Assembly (NCBI GenBank): GCA_030248195.1
Contig: JASAND010005608.1
Span: 59,877 to 123,876 of the forward strand
Source: Trissonchulus latispiculum
Lineage: Eukaryota; Nematoda; Enoplea; Enoplida; Ironidae
Length of the DNA stretch: 64,000 nucleotides
Direction of reading: 5' to 3'
Shown here: piece after piece, positions 45,016 to 57,039 of the stretch
How the letters are laid out: each line of letters starts with the position of its first letter
Numbering within the stretch: the first letter of the stretch is position 1
Translations under genes and position numbers: made by a program
The notes under the pieces: generated by a model
What the model was told of the DNA's origin: nothing
The model's database searches: none
The model's input: the letters and a program-made list of their open reading frames with translations, nothing else

Positions 45016-48000
45016 TCGCCCAAAAGTGTCAAAAAATTAGGTGTGGCTATCACTATGGAAAAACTTGGGTCTCTGCGACTTTCCTGTGAGTCAGGGTGGG
45101 TGATTTTTTTGTAAAATTGTAAAAAAGTGTATTTTTTTTAATGGTAAAATTTGCCTATTTTTTGGGTTAGTTAGGTTTTAGGTTTTTTGGTCAAAAATAG
45201 AGTCGTTTGCAGAAATGAACAATAGTTTTGACGACGCCAAAATAAAAATGACGACGGAATGACCAAGCCAAAATGTGGAAGTAACACTCAAATTTAACAA
45301 GAATGCAAAGTTTCTATTACGTTTTAACAGTGATTTTTCAAAAAATTCCCAAATTTTGGGGGCTGACGCCCCCAAACCCCCGCTCTAATATTGTCTTGGT
45401 GATGTTAAGCTTCCACGATGTTTGTCAATCAATCAATCAGTATAGTATTATATATACGAAGCCACAGGCTACGAGTCTTTATGCTACATATATACTTCAA
45501 TTGCATTTTTTGATGCAAGTTTCTCATACCAATATTTTCTTTAAAAACTTTCTCTTCCGATTATCTCAGCTAGAATGGAATGAGAGCTTATATATACGTA
45601 TGTATATGCCAGGATAGGATGTTTAAGAACGTTTCTTGCATAAATGTTATAGCTACTAGAGATGGATCTGGAGGGCAGCCCTGTCGTTGCGATTTGAAGG
45701 TAAGTAAAAGCAAACAGGAAAAACAGAAAAAAGGCATGTCAACAAAATTTCGTGAACGTTCATATACGTATATATATTTCCAACGTTTTTACCAGGTTTT
45801 TGGATAGAAAAAGCTTAAAATGTCGTGCGAGTTTAGCAAAAAAATTCTTATTTTTCCGTTCAAAAAGGGTAAACTTTTAAAAATTTTCTTGTTTCTGCAA
45901 AATGAAAAGAATTAAAGACTTAAGGGACGATTTCATCTAAAAGGCAAAAAATTTCTTCAACTTCTGGGGGGCTCCGCCCCCCAGACCCCCCACGTTGTAT
46001 CGGGTTGTTCTCGTCATTGTTAATGCTCAAAGAGATGATGCATACATAGACACCAGATATTTGTATTATATGAGTACGTAAGTTAGAATATATATTCGCG
46101 GGACAATGCGAAATATGAAGCAACACACGCCAACAAGGTAAAAATTCAACCAAAATTACGAATATAGCCTAAAATCAAAACAAAACTGCATTTCAGCAAA
46201 ACTTTATTTTTGACGTTGGACAAATAAAAATAACGCTCAGAAAATAAAAATGACGAAAATTTGATGAAATCCGATTTTGAAAAAAAAACGCTGGTTAGGT
46301 TAGCTTTGCTGTTAGCCCCCCACCACTTTACGATTAGCTACGTATACTTTTTTAACGTTATTACCACATATAGAAATGTGCACAAAGTGCTCACGTATAT
46401 ACGTATATCTTTATATATATTTTCATACGTATATATACATATATATATACGTCTATATTCATGCTGCATTATGAAGAAAGTTGGGCCATCAAACCTTCGC
46501 TGCGAATCCGTTGTTTGCCTCTTAGATACTAAGTACATGTATACGTATGTACATATATAACATAGCATATATAATAATCTTTTACATACACACGTAGGCA
46601 GGCATACATTATGTGTATATATATACGCTATATAAATGTGGTGGACCAATACATATACGTATAGCTAGGATATATTATATACGTATACGTTATAGTAGTA
46701 TTAGTAGTAAATTACTAAGCTGGCACATTTTAAACTAAAGAACTGTTTCTAAACAAGACTGCGACAGTCAACTAGTTTAAGGCATTTTCCGTTAACAGCA
46801 ATTGCAATTCCGTTAACGGTAATCGAAACTCCGTTAACGGAATTCCAAGTTTAAAAAATTCATATTCTTGTTCCTTATAAATAAATACGAATTATATATA
46901 TATGTACGTAGGCAATAGACATACGCATGTATATATATTTTATAGCTTATAGCAATAAAGACATTATTAACCACATCGACCTCCCTTTTGATCAGTCCAC
47001 TATATATTTTCAAAAACATTCCGTCAACGGAAATTGGAATTCCGTTAACGGAATTCCTGTTTAAGAGAAGTTTGAATTTCGTGTAAAATATACGTTGCAT
47101 TGAGGGACCGTATAATAAAGTATTTCATCAGAGGCGCTTATACTGCGCATATGAGCATATATGTAGGTTCTGTAGTTAATAGCAGTTAGTTATATAGTAT
47201 ACATGTTATGTTAACTACATTACAGATGGGCATCAAAAATATCAGAAAATTTTTTCCGGATGAACGAAAAAGGATATTATATATAGTGTCAGATAATCAT
47301 TTTCGAAAATTTCACAAATGGTAAAATCGAGAAATTGAATTATTTTCCGAAGTCCGGAGTTCAGTCACTCGTGCTTCGACCTGTCATATATATACCAACC
47401 AACCTGCGTGGTTAGTACTGGAGTGGACCGTATTAGCTCGTCAACAACCTGGTCTTCTCCTCTTTTTAACCTAGCACCCATTTAAAGCAGTTTTAAACTA
47501 CGTACATACGTATATATTCCTTTCTTGATTTTACAACTTGACCATAACTAAAATATATACATACAACGTACGTATATACGATTTGACTCTTCGGAGGAGC
47601 ATCTTTATTGCTTGTCCTGCCGTAATTTTAAAGGATACCTTTCGAGCAGTGCTAACTGATATAAGGAGTTTGAACAATGCAATAAGCAGGGTAGAACAGT
47701 GACTAAATACGTAGCAGGGCCGCAACCGGGAGGCTATTTAAATTTAAACTTAAATTTCAAAAGGTATTATATATTATCGGGGTAAACATGTACAAGTTTT
47801 TTACTGATTTACGTACATTCCGACTTAATATTGCCCAGAGTTTTGGACATACTGCCAAGTTGGAAATCAAGTTTTCGAGTTCCCAAAGTCTAACGTCAAA
47901 ATTGCATCATGGTTTGATGTTTGTAGTATTATAAACCGCTGAAAACATATGTAATAGAAAAATTTTTGGTGGAGGGACGGTTGGAGGTATTGGTGTTTTA

Positions 48001-48125
48001 GGGGCGGGAGCGGGGTGGACTCCTCCCAATCGGACAGATCCCCGAGGCCGAGGCGATCCACGCTAAAAATTTAGCTACCCAACCCCCAAATCTAAAGATC
48101 AGAAATCAGAAAGATGATAATCGGA
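45016..48125. other. AT-rich DNA with TACGTATA-rich stretches; no supported gene
   Basis: Small GC hairpins occur (GGGGGCTGACGCCCCC near 45358; GGGGGGCTCCGCCCCCC near 45965). TATACGTATA motifs are dense from 46.3 to 47.6 kb. No reliable exon was found. Confidence 0.5.
46785..47065. repeat. Paired TTCCGTTAACGGAA motif clusters
   Basis: Three to four CCGTTAAC(G)G motifs lie at 46788-46850, and two more (AATTCCGTTAACGGAATTCC) at 47022-47064, separated by ~170 bp. The motif is shared with the repeats at 8.0 and 60.0 kb. Confidence 0.75.
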
Positions 48126-48129
48126 AATG

Positions 48130-48660
48130 AAAAGTTTTTCAGACGAAGGAAAAACTGATTTTTGCCGACCCCCTCCCCGTTTTAGAGACCCCTTCCTACT
48201 TTTTTCGAACCCCCCACTGTACTCCCCCCAAAATTTTCGACCAACTTTACCACAGGAAAACTTTTTTCGGAAAAAGTCTGGAAAAAATCTGGAAAAATTT
48301 TTTGACGCTAAAATTTTTCCAGACTTTTTCCAGGTCTTTTCTGTTGTTTGGAAAATGTCTGGAAAATACCTGGAAAAATTTTCCAGAGATTTTCCAGATA
48401 TTTTCAAGGTATATTTTGGATCTGCAAAATGTCTGGAAAAAGTCTGGAAAATCCCTGGAAAAAGTCTGGAAACGTCATTTTCCAGATTTTTTCCAGACAT
48501 TTTCCAGATTTTTATAGAAGTTTTCCAGTCTTTTTCCGGGTTCTGGGCGCCTACTGGGCATTTTAGAAAAAATAGGAAAAAATATAGGAATTTTTCGCGA
48601 AAAAATAGGAAAATATAGGAATTTCTCTAGCAAAAAATAGGAAAATATAGGAATTTTTTC
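48130..48660. repeat. TCTGGAAAA array with inverted halves plus ATAGGAAAA array
   Basis: Units GTCTGGAAAAA / AATCTGGAAAAA (about 11-12 bp) run forward and then as inverse CCAGACTTTTTCC. They pass through GGGCGCCTACTGGG into ATAGGAAAAAATAGGAATTT units. The same three-part order occurs at 56.7-56.95 kb. Confidence 0.85.
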
Positions 48661-49235
48661 AACACATATATATAGATATGCCGCGCCAATTTTGCTCAAA
48701 TTTTACAAAATTTCATCGACATAAATGTCAGTAACCTAGACTAATTATACGGAACTTTTCTAGAAGGGAATTTGAGGGGATTTTCGAAAATTTTCTAAAA
48801 AATGAATTTTTTATAACATCATGGATAAAGTTTGATTTTAGTGCAACGGCAAAAATTAACAAAATCTCCGGCAAAGCCTGAAAATTTTTTAAAATTTAAA
48901 CTTCTTAGTGTATTTTTGGGGCAAACTTTGATACGTATCAAAGGAGAGTGTTTTTGAGCATTCTACGTATTGGGAGAAACACTTTAGGAGGGAGCTAGTT
49001 TGAGGACGGCACTGCAAAAGCATACGTATATAATATGAAGCTTGAAGCTGAAGAAGCTATATATAGGAAGAATATGAAGCTGGAAAAATTTTGTAAAACT
49101 GAGGAAAATATTTATACAAGTAACAAAAATGTTCCGCACAAAAGGGGATAATATGTGTGTTGGGCCTATGTCTGTCTTTTAAATTCCGGTTGAGAAAGCA
49201 TGTATATAAATCCGACACAGCAAGTTTGGGTGGGT
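48661..49235. other. No feature seen
   Basis: AT-rich DNA without ORFs, or repeats matched elsewhere in the window. Confidence 0.45.
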
Positions 49236-49635
49236 GGTTCTATGGCGAAAGTTGTTCAGTTCGATGCGGGCCATCATTTGACTCGAAATTTGACCACTTT
49301 TGAAAATTTTAATTTTTGACCCAAAATCGCCTAAGTCCCCAACCCACCCCACCACAGCCCTCTACAGCCACTTTAGGTACGCACTTCTATGACAAACGTT
49401 GCTCAGTTCGATGCGGGCTTTCATTTGGAACCAAATTTGACCACTTTTGAAAATTTTAATTTTTGACCCAAAATCGCCTAAGTCCCCACCCCCACCCTAC
49501 CACAGCACTCTACAGCCACTTTGAGCATGCAATTCTATGACAAAAGTTGTTCAGCTCACTTAGGGCTTTCATTTGGTACCAAATTTGACCACTTTTGAAA
49601 AATTTTATTTTTGACCACTTGACCCCCTACCCGAT
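49236..49635. repeat. ~147-bp tandem repeat, three copies
   Basis: TTTGACCACTTTTGAAAATT recurs at 49290, 49437 and 49585, with GTTCAGTTCGATGCGGGC and AATCGCCTAAGTCCCC in each full unit. Confidence 0.92.
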
Positions 49636-49644
49636 TTACCCTTC

Positions 49645-50035
49645 AAACGGCAAAGTGGAGCCAGTCCAGCAAAATGGGTGGGTCGGACGGCAAAACGGAC
49701 TCCGGCAATGAGCTGGGCGCACCAGAAAACCCCTATGGACAAAGTTTTGAGAGGCTATGCACAGTCCTATATGGTGTTCTTGTAAGTCGGTACCGACTTG
49801 ACCCTCCCGACAGCAAAGTGGAACCAGCCCAGCAAAATGGGTGGGTCGGACGGCAAAACGGACACCGGAAATGAGCTGGGCGCACCAGAAAACCCCTATG
49901 GACAAAGTTTTGAGAGGCTATGCACAGTCCTATATGGTGTTCTTGGAAGTCGGTACCGACAGGACCCTCCCGACAGCAAAGTGGAACCAGCCCAGCAATA
50001 TGGGTGGGTCCGACGGCAAAACTGCTTACGGGAAT
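49645..50035. repeat. 163-bp tandem repeat, 2.4 copies
   Basis: AAAATGGGTGGGTCGGACGG anchors at 49671, 49834 and 49997 (the last with one change). CCAGAAAACCCCTATGGAC and GTCCTATATGGTGTTCTT repeat between them. The open frames here arise from the repeat itself. Confidence 0.93.
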
Positions 50036-50509
50036 CAATTCGCCGTGCCAGAAAACCTTTGTATGAAAGAATTGAGCTTTCTAAGTTGAATACACAGCGA
50101 GAAATTTCGATTTTTCATTTTTCGAATTTTCACCATTTTTGACCGGCCACTGTGGTCGCATGGGAAGTGATAGAGAAACGAGACTTAGCTATTTAGTTAG
50201 TTCAATATATGTAGTTTCTGAATATAAAAAGAAATCGGCTCCAGCTCTTAACGTTCGAGCTGCGCAGCGACCACAAAAATGGTCACTTTTCGCTCTGAGC
50301 CGACTTTGCGGCGCCGCTGCGGCGCTGTGGCGCACCTGCGGCGCAAAAAAAGTAGCGATTCTTAAATGGCGCATGGGGTACTACCAGACCCTATACCCCT
50401 TTAGGTCCGGCCTCCGCTGCAGATTACGTGAAAGAGGCGGAAAGTCAGGACAATACGACCATTAAATAGTAGAAACCGGAAAAAAAACATCGCCGCCATA
50501 ACCGGTCCG

Positions 50510-50703
50510 GGGCGCAACTTTTTAACGGAAAGTGATACGGGGCTGAAATTTCGCACACATACTAAACTCGATGTGCTCTACAATTTGTGCATGAAATCTG
50601 CGCAGGATCTGCGCAGGATTTTGCGCAGCCTCTGCGCAGCTTATTTTACACTGTCTCCAGCCACTTTTCACACATATTATAAGGGTCGCTGCTGCGACCC
50701 CTA
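50510..50703. repeat. GCGCAG-rich repeat, copy 3, complete with GC hairpin
   Basis: It begins GCGCAACTTTTTAACGGAAA, continues ATACTAAACTCGATGTGCTC and TGCGCAG clusters, and ends AAGGGTCGCTGCTGCGACCCCT. It combines the left end of copy 1 with the right end of copy 2, so it gives the full unit (~190 bp). Confidence 0.85.
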
Positions 50704-51490
50704 TGATAATAGAAGCACTCAAAACGTTTCGGCAGTCAGTAAAAACCTAAAATGTAAGCAAACTACCAAAGAAAAGGAAAATTGTTTAATTACGGTTTGG
50801 CAACATTTATAAATTTAAAATAAAAGCAGATAGAAAAACTAACTTCGGAAAGAAAAGTGCAAAACATAAAAAGAGCAGCGCAACCATAATATTTCAGCAT
50901 GACGCTAAGATCAGAAAACATGAATTTAAAACGAAGAGGGGAGCCCCCAGCAAAAGCTAGAGGTTTCTGGATAATTCAAGCTTGAAAATCTATTTTTTCC
51001 GAGCGATTTTGGTAAAGATCTTGGGTTATTCTATTGTGTAATTGGTTGTCTAAAGGTAGAAAAAATGGAAAAAATATTCAAAATTGCATGAAGAACGAAC
51101 ACCAACCCCCCTAACAAAATGTTGACGGAGTTTTTGGATTTTGAAAAATATAATATTAATAGAAACCTATAAAAGGATTAATCTTGTTTATGAAGTTTAT
51201 ATGTGTCCTGAGGTAGATTAGTATTTTTTAGAAAATTTAGTGGGACTTGGGAGAGGCTAATTTAATCTAAAGCGTCTTCGGTGAAATGACGAAAGTGAAT
51301 TTTTCGAAACTTTCGAAGAAAATAAAAGCTTAAAATCATGTGAATGTACACTAGCGTAGCCAGGAAAAAATTCGGGGGGGGGGAATGCAAAATTTTTACG
51401 GGGGATCCGGGGCCCCAGAAGCTGAGAAATTTTTTATTTCGTGACATTCGTGGAATTTTTACAGAGCATTCGTTAAAATTACAATATGTA
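50704..51490. other. Spacer with one G-rich motif, no gene seen
   Basis: Only a GGGGGGGGG run at 51375 and GGGGGATCCGGGGCCCC at 51404 stand out. Confidence 0.45.
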
Positions 51491-53542
51491 ACAAGAATAA
51501 AAATGCTCCGATGGAGCATGAAAAATGCAATATGGGTGACATTGGGTTGTAAATGGACAGAGGACTAGGTTTTAAAACGTTAATATGGGAGGGGCAGGTT
51601 GTAAATGCCAGGAGGACTAGGTTAAAAGCGCACTAATATGGACCAGCTTCGCTGAACAACCCATATTCGCGAAAATTGCCCGGTTTCTATCGGCTGTTGC
51701 TTGCTGTTGCTATCGGCAGTTCTTCGGAAAATTGTACGATTTGTCAGCATGGCCTGCAAGTGTAATGTAGTGGTTCTCCTTATTATACAACTTAATATAT
51801 AATACACGTACATGATGTCAACTGCTTTTCGCATCAACTTAATACATACAAGATTCTGCGCTGACAGTGCAGAAGAAATACCTTGAACACCTTTCTACCA
51901 GAACTGCATTGTTTATTTGAAATCAGCTTTAATATTTCAAAATCGCCCCGCTCGCTTTGAAAGCTGAAGAATATAGATCTCACTAAAGTCTGACACAAAA
52001 ATGTGTGTACAAAATCTGTAAGGCCTCCAGTGAACTCAATATACGTCGTAACCACATAAAACCATACATTTTCGGAATCCTTGCAGCGAAACGAACATTT
52101 TTATAAAATTTAAAATTTTTTAAAGTTTCAAAAATTTTAAAATATCGGTTTATCGGGGAATTTTTTCGGACCATTCAAGCTATTCCGCTCATTCGTTCCG
52201 AAACATTTGCCCGTCCGAAGACGCATCGATTGACACAAGAACGAAAAAAATCGGTTGAGAAATAAGCATTTTATTCCAAAATTTCGTTTTTCCATTTCCT
52301 TTGATGTTTGCCGCTTTTTGCAACTTTGACTGGTTATTACTCCCGACTCGCTCAACGAAAATTTTTTTCGATTAGATTTTCAGGACCGCCTAGGCGCCCG
52401 CTTTCACCTGATATATGTGATTTTTCAAATTTTTAAAGTCGAGTTTTTTTGAAAAATACCACTTTTTGACCAAAAATTTCGGCAAAGCAGATTTAACAAA
52501 AGTGAGTAAAAATAACATAGTCATAAAATTCAAGCTGAGCTGAATTCAACGATATAAAGCTTTTGTTGCTACGACTTATATTGCGCCAGCAATGAATTTT
52601 TAAACAATATCCCTTATTTCAGCTGGTTTTGCTAGTTTACACTGCTTCAGTCAAGTCATGGCGGCAACATCAAAGAGAGCCAAAAACCAGCTGAATTAAG
52701 GGATATTCTTTAAAAATTCATTCCTGGCGCAATATAAGTCGTAGCAACAAAAGCTTTATATCGTTGGATTCAGCTCAGCTTGAATTTTATGATTATGTTC
52801 TTTTTACTCACTTTTGTTAAATCTGCTTTGCCGAAATTTTTGGTCAAAAAGTGGTATTTTTCAAAAAACTCGGCTTTAAAAATTTGAAAAATCACATATA
52901 TCAGGTGAAAGCGGGCGCCTAGGCGGTCCTGAAAATCTAATCGAAAAAATTTTTCGTTGAGCGAGTCGCGAGTAATAATCAGTCAAATTTGCAAAAAGCG
53001 GCAAACATCAAAGGAAATGGAAAAACGAAATTTTGGAATAAAATGCTTATTTCTAAACCGATTTTTTCGTTCTTGTGTCAATCGATGCGTCTTCGGACGG
53101 GCAAATTTTTCGGAACGAATGAGCTGAATAGCTTGAATGGTCCGAAAAAATTCCCCGATAAACCGATATTTTAAAATTTTTGAAATTTTAAAAAATTTTA
53201 AATTTTATAAAAATGTTCGTTTCGCTGCAAGAATTCCGAAAATATATGGTTTTATGGGGTTTCGACGTATATTTAGCCCACTAGAGGCCTTATAGATTTT
53301 GTACACACATTTTTGTGTCAGACTTTAGTACGCATGTCATGTGGAGTGGAGCATGAGTGACCGCGAATATGGGTTGTTCAGCGAAGCTGGTCCATATTAG
53401 TGCGCTTTTAACCTAGTCCTCCTGGCATTTACAACCTGCCCCTGCCATATTAACGTTTTAAAACCTAGTCCTCTGTCCATTTACAACCCAATGTCACCCA
53501 TATTGCATTTTTCATGCTCCATCGGAGCATTTTTATTCTTGC
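51491..53542. mobile_element. Palindromic element P1, second copy, split by a hairpin insertion
   Basis: The terminal arms 51491-51670 and about 53360-53542 match P1 at 37.7 kb. The internal unique part is also shared (AAGCTGAAGAATATAGATCT against AAGCTGAAGAATGTAGATCT). A 1348-bp second palindrome interrupts it at 51982-53329. Confidence 0.9.
51982..53329. mobile_element. Giant hairpin element P2 (arms ~648 bp, spacer ~50 bp)
   Basis: ACTAAAGTCTGACACAAAAA at 51982 is inverse to the end at 53329. The arms 51982-52630 and 52682-53329 stay complementary throughout, including CGCCTAGGCGCCCGCTTTC and GACGCATCGATTGACACAAG, with scattered differences. The 50-bp loop contains CAAGTCATGGCGGCAACATC. 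Reading frames are short, so it encodes no transposase and must be mobilised in trans or be a recombination product. Confidence 0.88.
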
Positions 53543-53564
53543 CCTATTTCATTTTTAAGGTTCT

Positions 53565-54418
53565 CAGTAAAAGCAAAAACGTTAAGGCTGTGTGAAAGAA
53601 ACTTTAAAAATTCCGCCAATCATTAATTGTCAACCGAAAGTACAGAACAAAGAAGCTTGAAAAGTTCCAATTTCTTCCCTTTTTTCTTTTGACAGAAATC
53701 CAACATCCAGTATATACCCATGGCTGCAATAGTTTTAGTTACTTTATATAGCATATAGCACTCTACTGCAGCACAACCAGATAACCAGAAACTCATACAG
53801 CACGATTTGCAATGCTCTTCCGCACTTTTATACAAAATTTCGGACGATTGCAACTTACCTGTAGCGAGTTATATATAGGCCGTGCTGTACTTCAGCACTG
53901 TACTGCAGCGCAACTAGATACAAACTTTACTGTCGGTGAAGGAAACTCATACGGCACCATTTGCAATACTCTGCCGCACTTGCATGCAAACTTTCGGAAG
54001 ATTGCAACTTATCTGTAACTAGTTCTAGGCCGTGCTGTACTTCAGCAGCACTCTACTGCAGCGCAACCAGATGCAAGCTGTACTACCAGCGAAGGAAACT
54101 CATACGGCACGATTTGCAATGCTCTTCCGCACTTTTATACAAAATTTCGGACTATTGCAATTTACCTGTAGCGAGTTATAGGCCGTGCTGTACTTCAGCA
54201 GCACTGTACTGCAGCGCAACTAGATACAAACTTTACTGTCGCTGAAGAAAACTCATACGGCACCATTTGCAATACTCTGCGCACTTGCACGCAAACTTTT
54301 GGACGATTGCAACTTATCTGTAGTTAGTTATAGGCCGTGCTGTACCTCTGCAGCACTGCACTGCAGCGCAATCACATAGTAACATCGTAATAAGTATACG
54401 AAACGTATCTATAATAGC
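53565..54418. repeat. ~150-bp tandem repeat, block 2
   Basis: Five CTGCAGCGCAA anchors lie between 53765 and 54365, with GGCCGTGCTGTACTTCAGCA and ACTCATACGGCACGATTTGC in most units. The block has more units than at 38.4 kb. Confidence 0.88.
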
Positions 54419-54808
54419 CTGGCTTTTTCCTACCGGGGGGGGGGGGGCCCCCCCCCCAGAAATCCTTCCCCCCCCCCAGACTTGGCTTGCCCCCCCCAGA
54501 ATCGCCCCCCCCCCCCAGGATTCGGGCCTTCCCCCCCCAGAACCCCCCCTACCCTAAAGTGCCCGGAAAAATTGGGTTTTTAGGGCAAATTTTGAAAATT
54601 TTTCCGGCTTCGCCGGATTTTTACCCATTTTTAAGCATGTTTTAGCTATTTTAAGCTTAAATTTAAGTTAAAAATAGTGATTTTTTAGCTCAGCAGCAAA
54701 AAATAGCTATTTTTAGACATTTTTCTAAAAAATTTTCTTCCCCCACCAGAAATCCGAGCCCCCCCCCCAGACTTCCCCCCCAGAAATTTTTGCCTAGGAA
54801 AAAGCCAG
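54419..54808. mobile_element. Poly-G/poly-C inverted-repeat element, copy 2
   Basis: The terminal inverted repeat is perfect (CTGGCTTTTTCCTA and TAGGAAAAAGCCAG). Inside are a G13/C9 stretch, repeated CCCCCCCCAGA blocks, and the same AT-rich core as the copy at 41.6 kb. Confidence 0.88.
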
Positions 54809-54937
54809 ATAGCTTGTCATGTCCTAAACTATCTGTATGCCGAATTTCAAATACCAGTGACGAATGAATAACTTGCTATCGACTGTGCTGTGTTTGGGGC
54901 AGCACATACAGCACGGTGGAAGCCATACGGGTGCTTG

Positions 54938-55100
54938 GGGGGGGGGGGGTTTCCACCCCCCCAGACCTGAGCTCACCCCCCCCCCCCAGAGGGGTCCCTC
55001 ACCCCCCCCAGAATCCGGGTTTTTCCGGTAAAAAACCGGGAAAATCCGGTTTTTCGGCGGCCTTCGGCTGCCCTTCACCCCCCCCCAGAACTTCCCCTGC
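54938..55100. repeat. Poly-G/poly-C block with CCGGTTTTT hairpins
   Basis: A G13 run and several CCCCCCCCAGA runs enclose CCGGGTTTTTCCGG / AAAATCCGGTTTTTCGG. It resembles the inverted-repeat element above but lacks its termini. Confidence 0.7.
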
Positions 55101-55189
55101 TGCACCTGTGTGGTGGGTGCTAGTGTGTGCACCAACTAACATAGCTAGCTACAGTTCCCCCTTACTCCAGACACAATTTTCACGAAGTT

Positions 55190-56035
55190 TCATATGTTTA
55201 GCCGTTTACAGTAAGTCTACAGACAGCGTGCTATGGTTGCTGCATAATAGTACAGCACGATAGCAGCACCGCACAGCGCTGCGCCTATGCTCATCGTGTT
55301 CAGCGACCCCAATAACCCTTATATGCGTCCCACTAAATGGCTCAAAACTGCATATTTAGGCCTATTTTTGACTATTTTCTGTGGAGTTGGGACTTAGAAA
55401 CTTTTCCGAAAATGGCCATTTGGACCGACTAACTTTGGACCGGCCGCCAGAACGGTCCAGGACCTAAATCAAAAATCGGCCAACGTTATGACACGCTACC
55501 CATCCCAAAGTTTCTTATGCAGCATGCCGCGTCTCTCTAACTTGTTGCCTGAGCCCTGTGGCCGTGACACAAAATTGGCCTTTTTTGACCAAAAACGCCG
55601 TTTGGCCACTTTTGGCCGGCCGCACAGGTGGCATGCCGGGCCGGGCAGTGAAAAAATATAGCGCGGGGCACATGGGACCATATCGGCATTCAGAAAATAT
55701 AAACCTTTCCGGCTGAAAACGTCCACATCTTTCAAACACCTCTGCACAAAATTGCATTTTTCCAAGCGTGACTTATGCACATACATCAGATACACAGAAA
55801 AAAAACACAAACGGACCTAACTTGTCCGGAAGCGAAAATTTTCAAAGTTGAAAATTTTGACCAAAACTTTTTTGCAACGTGTTGTACTCGTCATGTAGAT
55901 TCCAACGATACCAAACTTGCCGAGTTTCGTTCAGTATTGAGCTGGCACGGTGCTCGAACGATTCTCAAAGGGCCGCGCAGCGCCTTTTACACCCATATTA
56001 TAGGGGGTCGCTCTCGCGCCCCCTATAATACTTAA
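55190..56035 (-). mobile_element. Dispersed element with GC terminal hairpin, copy B
   Basis: Inverse copy of 24600-25430. The hairpin end AGGGGGTCGCTCTCGCGCCCCCT at about 55998-56020 is better preserved here, and follows TTTTACACCCATATTAT. Confidence 0.8.
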
Positions 56036-56446
56036 GGCGCAGTGCGTGTTCATGCACCCAGATGATGCAGAAGGTGGTCACAGTATATACACCAAATAGG
56101 GTAATTGGTACTCATTTTTAGTGCGAAATACGTATTATAATGGTATAATACACTGATCTTGCGCCGAAGGCGCGAGTCTTTTGAAAAATGGGCGTTTTAG
56201 ACATGGAAGGAAAAAATTCCTGGGGCAACACAATTTCGGGAGGGGGGAATTCCCCCCATTTCCCCCCGGCTACGCGCCAGTGAATGTATAAACTGATTTC
56301 AAACTTTAAAGCGATGGATAAAGCTCTTTCCAACTTCTAAACTTGCGAAGATTATAGCGTTTCAAAAATCCCTGAACAAAAGATACCAGAATTTCCAAAA
56401 ATCCCCGAAAGGAACGTTATGCTGAAGTGTAGGGTATATGTACAAA

Positions 56447-56481
<35 letters not shown>

Positions 56482-56700
56482 ACTTGAGCGACAATTTCAG
56501 CAAAACAAATCCTTGAAACATTGATTGGTTCAAAGGCGAGAATTAATTCGACATATAGATATATATATAACCGAAATAGAGAAAATGGTATTTCGGCGGA
56601 GCCGGAAATTTTTTGAGAATTCCCCAGTGGTGGTAGATATAAAACAGAGAATCTTACTGATGTTTAGTTTCCACAATTAAAACATAATAAAATCTTCCCA
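56036..56700. other. AT-rich DNA with (AT)n tract at 56449-56478; no gene seen
   Basis: Short GC motifs (GCGCCGAAGGCGC near 56162, CCCCCCATTTCCCCCC near 56254) and an (AT)15 run. No exon-like frame. Confidence 0.5.
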
Positions 56701-56711
56701 AAATTCATGAA

Positions 56712-56955
56712 AAAATAAGAAAATATAGGAATTTTAAGCAAAAATAGGAAAAAATAGGAATATTTGAAAAATATAGGAAAAAATAGGAAAAATAGGAATA
56801 GTAGGCGCCCTGCGGGTTTTTTCCAGATATTTTTCAGACTTTTTTTAGCCATTTTTCAGGTTTTTTCCAGACATTTTTCAGACTTTTTCCAGCCATTGTC
56901 CAGACTTTCCAGCCATTTTCCAGACTTTTTCCAGCCATTTTCCAGATATTTTACA
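56712..56955. repeat. ATAGGAAAA and TTTTTCCAGAC arrays, second locus
   Basis: ATAGGAAAA units pass through GTAGGCGCCCTGCGGG into TTTTTCCAGACATTTTTCAG units, in reverse order to 48.1-48.66 kb. Confidence 0.83.
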
Positions 56956-57039
56956 AATCTCGAAAAATTTTCAAAATATCTGAAAACACGTTTTTAGATG
57001 ATATATTATCCAAGGTTACGTCTCTAAGCATGTAGCCAT

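Noticed and set aside
45661..45712. Exon-like plus-strand segment (ATAG acceptor, GTAAGT donor)
   Set aside because: Only ~50 nt, no partner exon, no recognisable peptide.
47867..48061. Minus-strand GC-rich frame starting MDRLGLGDLSDWEES
   Set aside because: The composition is tempting as a coding exon, but I find no donor in the right place and no neighbouring exon.
49674..50142. ORFs of 66-114 aa on both strands
   Set aside because: Produced by the 163-bp tandem repeat; each unit repeats the same peptide.
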